Shown here piece by piece: positions 6,009 through 7,590 of a DNA stretch of 7,590 nt (within the stretch, counting starts at the first letter, position 1; each line of letters opens with the position of its first letter). A program made the position numbers and the translations under genes. The DNA is from an uncultured beta proteobacterium (GTDB lineage: Bacteria; Pseudomonadota; Gammaproteobacteria; Burkholderiales; Burkholderiaceae_C). A model generated the notes under the pieces. That model was not told where the DNA came from. It searched no databases and saw only the letters and a program-made list of their open reading frames with translations. Where the stretch lies: assembly GCA_903840825.1 (NCBI GenBank), contig CAIMHL010000448.1:1-7590 (forward strand). The letters are read 5' to 3'.

Positions 6009-6146
6009 GTGCGCCTTGCTCATCCGACCCACATACGCCTAAGCCCGGAACTGCTACAGCGCCTTGACTCTTGGCGTGGTGACCGCATGAACCGCGCCAC
6101 TGCTATCAGGTTGCTGCTTGACCAAGTGTTGCCGCGTGTGCGCTGA
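6009..6146 (+). CDS. Very small ribbon-helix-helix (Arc/CopG-like) DNA-binding protein
   Basis: From GTG at 6009 this encodes 45 residues ending at TGA (6144-6146). The pattern is a textbook ribbon-helix-helix fold. A short beta strand H-I-R-L-S (8-12) is followed by helix A PELLQRLDSW (13-22), a polar turn G-D-R-M, and helix B NRATAIRLLLDQVL (28-41). Such proteins dimerise, insert the paired strands into the major groove and act as repressors or antitoxins; phage P22 Arc (53 aa) is the size precedent. The frame stays open to ATG at 5976 (56 residues), but that codon lies next to the predicted -10 element and has no Shine-Dalgarno, so the GTG fits the promoter better. It is the first gene of the rightward operon and lies beside a perfect dyad, so it is probably the local regulator and autoregulated. 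No toxin gene adjoins it. The fold call is good; the regulatory role is inferred. Confidence 0.7.
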   Translation: MRLAHPTHIRLSPELLQRLDSWRGDRMNRATAIRLLLDQVLPRVR

Positions 6147-6155
6147 TGCTATACC
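6147..6155 (+). promoter_or_regulatory. Possible second extended -10 before the exonuclease
   Basis: TGC-TATACC (6147-6155) resembles an extended -10, with TTGCCG (6129-6134) as a poor -35 at 15 bp. A start near 6162 would leave a 16-nt leader to the ATG at 6178. The 10-mer GATGCTATAC (6145-6154) matches GATGCTACAC (5975-5984) in the main control region at 9 of 10 bases, so it might instead be a secondary binding site for the same regulator. Confidence 0.3.
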
Positions 6156-6177
6156 ATGTGGGCTGTCGCGCTACGCC

Positions 6178-7017
6178 ATGGACAACGCCGCATATCACGC
6201 CCACCCAGCGGTCTCGAAAAGCCACCTCGATCTGGTGGCCCGCAGTCCCCTGCACTATTGGGCGCGCTACATAGATCCAAAGCGCGAACTGCCTGAACCG
6301 ACGCCAGCGATGCGGATCGGCACCGCGCTGCACACGCTGGTCCTGGAGCAGGATCAGTTTGAGGAGCGCTACATAACAGCGCCGCAGGTTGATCGCCGCA
6401 CAAAGGTCGGCAAGGAAGCCTGGGCCGAGTTTGAGGCTGAAGCTGGCGACCGTGAGCTGATCGCGGCCGATGATCGCGCACAGATCAGCCGAATGGCTGA
6501 AGCGGTATGGGCGCATCCTGCTGCTGCGGCATTGCTGCACTGGGAAGGCAAAGCCGAGACCACCCACATGTGGACAGATCCGGCAACGGGCCTGGCCTGC
6601 AAATGCCGACCGGACTGGCTGACCAGTGACGGCCGGTTGATCGTTGACCTGAAGACAACCGAAGACGCCAGTTTTGGAGGGTTCCGCAAATCGATCGGGA
6701 CATTCAGGTATCACGTGCAAGCCAGCTGGTATCTCGACGGGGTGCAGGCTGCCACTGGCAATCGACCTGAGCAGTTTCTGTTCGTCTGCGTCGAAAAGAA
6801 GCCACCGTTTGCGGTTGCCGTCTATGCTGCGGCGCCAGTGATTGTGACCATTGGCGCCGAGACTGCCGCGCGCGACTTGGATGTGCTCGCCACTTGCAAG
6901 CAGGCTGATGCGTGGCCTGGCTACAGCGACCAGATCGAACCGATCAGCCTGCCGGGCTGGATGATGCCGCGGCCGGATGGATCAATGCAACAACCACCTG
7001 AGATCGAGACCTACTGA
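6178..7017 (+). CDS. PD-(D/E)XK exonuclease, RecE C-terminal / DUF3799-like
   Basis: This 279-residue phage recombination exonuclease (from ATG 6178) should resect one strand of double-stranded DNA ends to feed the annealing protein encoded next. Motifs in order are S-K-S-H (13-16) with S-P-L-H-Y (23-27), typical of the family N-terminus, and G-T-A-L-H (48-52), the RecB-type motif with the conserved His. Then come E126 in KAETTHMW, CKCRPDWL with D145, V-D-L-K-T-T (156-161, the D-x-K catalytic strand), and Y-H-V-Q-A-S-W-Y (178-185), the QxxxY motif. Length is close to the free-standing RecE nuclease domain. The frame extends upstream to TTG 6118, but those 20 residues overlap the ribbon-helix-helix gene and do not look like the family, so the ATG is preferred, though no strong Shine-Dalgarno is visible. 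The stop overlaps the next start (TGATG), indicating coupled synthesis. Confidence 0.9.
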   Translation: MDNAAYHAHPAVSKSHLDLVARSPLHYWARYIDPKRELPEPTPAMRIGTALHTLVLEQDQFEERYITAPQVDRRTKVGKEAWAEFEAEAGDRELIAADDRAQISRMAEAVWAHPAAAALLHWEGKAETTHMWTDPATGLACKCRPDWLTSDGRLIVDLKTTEDASFGGFRKSIGTFRYHVQASWYLDGVQAATGNRPEQFLFVCVEKKPPFAVAVYAAAPVIVTIGAETAARDLDVLATCKQADAWPGYSDQIEPISLPGWMMPRPDGSMQQPPEIETY

Positions 7018-7590
7018 TGACTGACACCACAGCACTAACCACCACCCAGCCCACGGGTTCGGTGTTCTCCGGCATCCAAGCATTTGAGGACGCTCAACGG
7101 ATTGCGAAGGCCCTGGCCAGCAGCACGCTGATCCCGCCGCAGTTCCAAGGACAACAAGGGTTCGCCAACTGCCTGGTCGCCTTGGAGATTGCAAACCGGA
7201 TGCGGATGAGCCCGTTTCAGGTTATGCAGAACCTGCATATCATCCACGGCCGTCCTAGTTGGAGCAGTCAATTCATTATTGGCCTGATCAATGGCTGCGG
7301 CCGCTTCAGCCCGCTGCGGTATGACGTGACTGGTCAGGGTGACTCTTTGGCCTGCACCTGTGTGGCAACTGAACTGGCCAGTGGCAATGACCTCCGCGGC
7401 CCAACTGTCACCATGGCGATGGCCAAAAAGGAAGGATGGGCCACCAAGTCGGGCAGCAAGTGGCTAACCCTCCCGGATTTGATGATCAGGTATAGAGCCG
7501 CGGCCTTCTGGGGCCGGCTGTATATCCCTGAGCTGCTGGTCGGCATTCAGACCCAGGAAGAGGTGGTTGACATCGAGCCGGTGACCGTCA
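7017..7590 (+). CDS. RecT-like single-strand annealing protein (3' end beyond window)
   Basis: Translation from ATG at 7017 stays open to the window end, giving the first 191 residues. After a Thr-rich disordered start comes SGIQAFEDAQRIAKALASS, then a block GFANCLVALEIANRMRMSP with NLHIIHGRPSWSSQFIIGLI. The closing signature MIRYRAAAFWGRLYIPEL is followed by VGIQTQEEVVD. This is the RecT-type layout (mobile element hopping A...ingRpS...R.RAa.f..r...Pe). RecT-type proteins coat single strands exposed by the partner exonuclease and pair them with homologous DNA, for recombination-dependent replication or end repair. The start overlaps the exonuclease stop (TGATG), so the two are translationally coupled, and the order exonuclease then annealing protein is the usual one. 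Family members are about 250-350 residues, so roughly a third is probably missing here. Confidence 0.82.
   Translation, partial: MTDTTALTTTQPTGSVFSGIQAFEDAQRIAKALASSTLIPPQFQGQQGFANCLVALEIANRMRMSPFQVMQNLHIIHGRPSWSSQFIIGLINGCGRFSPLRYDVTGQGDSLACTCVATELASGNDLRGPTVTMAMAKKEGWATKSGSKWLTLPDLMIRYRAAAFWGRLYIPELLVGIQTQEEVVDIEPVTV

Noticed and set aside
6118..6177. TTG-initiated 20-residue extension of the exonuclease
   Set aside because: It overlaps the ribbon-helix-helix gene, lacks family similarity, and the ATG at 6178 gives the expected N-terminus.
6106..6720. Leftward 204-aa open frame
   Set aside because: It is antisense to the exonuclease and the ribbon-helix-helix gene; GC-rich shadow frame without motifs.
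1..7590. CRISPR array, tRNA, rRNA, insertion sequence, integrase or attachment site
   Set aside because: No regularly spaced repeats, cloverleaf, transposase or recombinase motifs, or terminal inverted repeats were seen on either strand.

Overview
This window looks like the early (replication, recombination and modification) region of a tailed double-stranded DNA phage or prophage, plus the edge of a structural module. The evidence is the gene content: a primase-helicase, an SF2 helicase, a VRR-NUC nuclease, an MT-A70 methyltransferase, a RecE-like exonuclease, a RecT-like annealing protein and a tail or connector protein. They are tightly packed with overlapping ends. The host cannot be fixed from the DNA. 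The wording of the primase N-terminus recalls proteins I associate with picocyanobacteria (Synechococcus/Cyanobium type) and their phages, but that is memory-based inference. A moderately GC-rich bacterium of another phylum is also possible.

Layout, left to right. A leftward structural-type gene (46-714, minor tail or head-tail protein) is followed by a 193-bp non-coding stretch (715-907). That stretch holds a leftward terminator, an AT-rich block, a polypurine/polypyrimidine tract and short repeats of the AAGGTTAG type. Then comes a five-gene leftward operon. In transcription order it is an unknown 196-aa protein (5348-5938), an MT-A70 adenine methyltransferase (4704-5348), an SF2 DEAH helicase with a zinc ribbon (3355-4707), a VRR-NUC nuclease (2910-3377) and a PrimPol/PriCT-2/VapE primase-helicase (908-2953). 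Every junction overlaps. A divergent control region (about 5939-6008) separates this from a rightward operon: a very small ribbon-helix-helix protein (6009-6146), a PD-(D/E)XK exonuclease of the RecE C-terminal/DUF3799 type (6178-7017) and a RecT-like annealing protein that runs off the window (7017 to beyond 7590).

How the parts fit. The rightward pair is a classic exonuclease plus annealing-protein recombination module. The leftward operon supplies replication initiation and unwinding functions, a structure-specific nuclease and DNA adenine methylation. The most interesting element is the control region. Two extended -10 promoters face outwards across the same roughly 35 bp, so that polymerases on them should exclude each other. 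A perfect GTAGCA-N5-TGCTAC dyad sits between them, and an Arc-sized ribbon-helix-helix gene lies immediately downstream. This looks like a compact, probably autoregulated two-way switch. The methyltransferase and parts of the 196-aa gene are much richer in AT than their neighbours, and the 196-aa protein has a D...E-x-K pattern. They may be an acquired modification or restriction-modification-like cassette.
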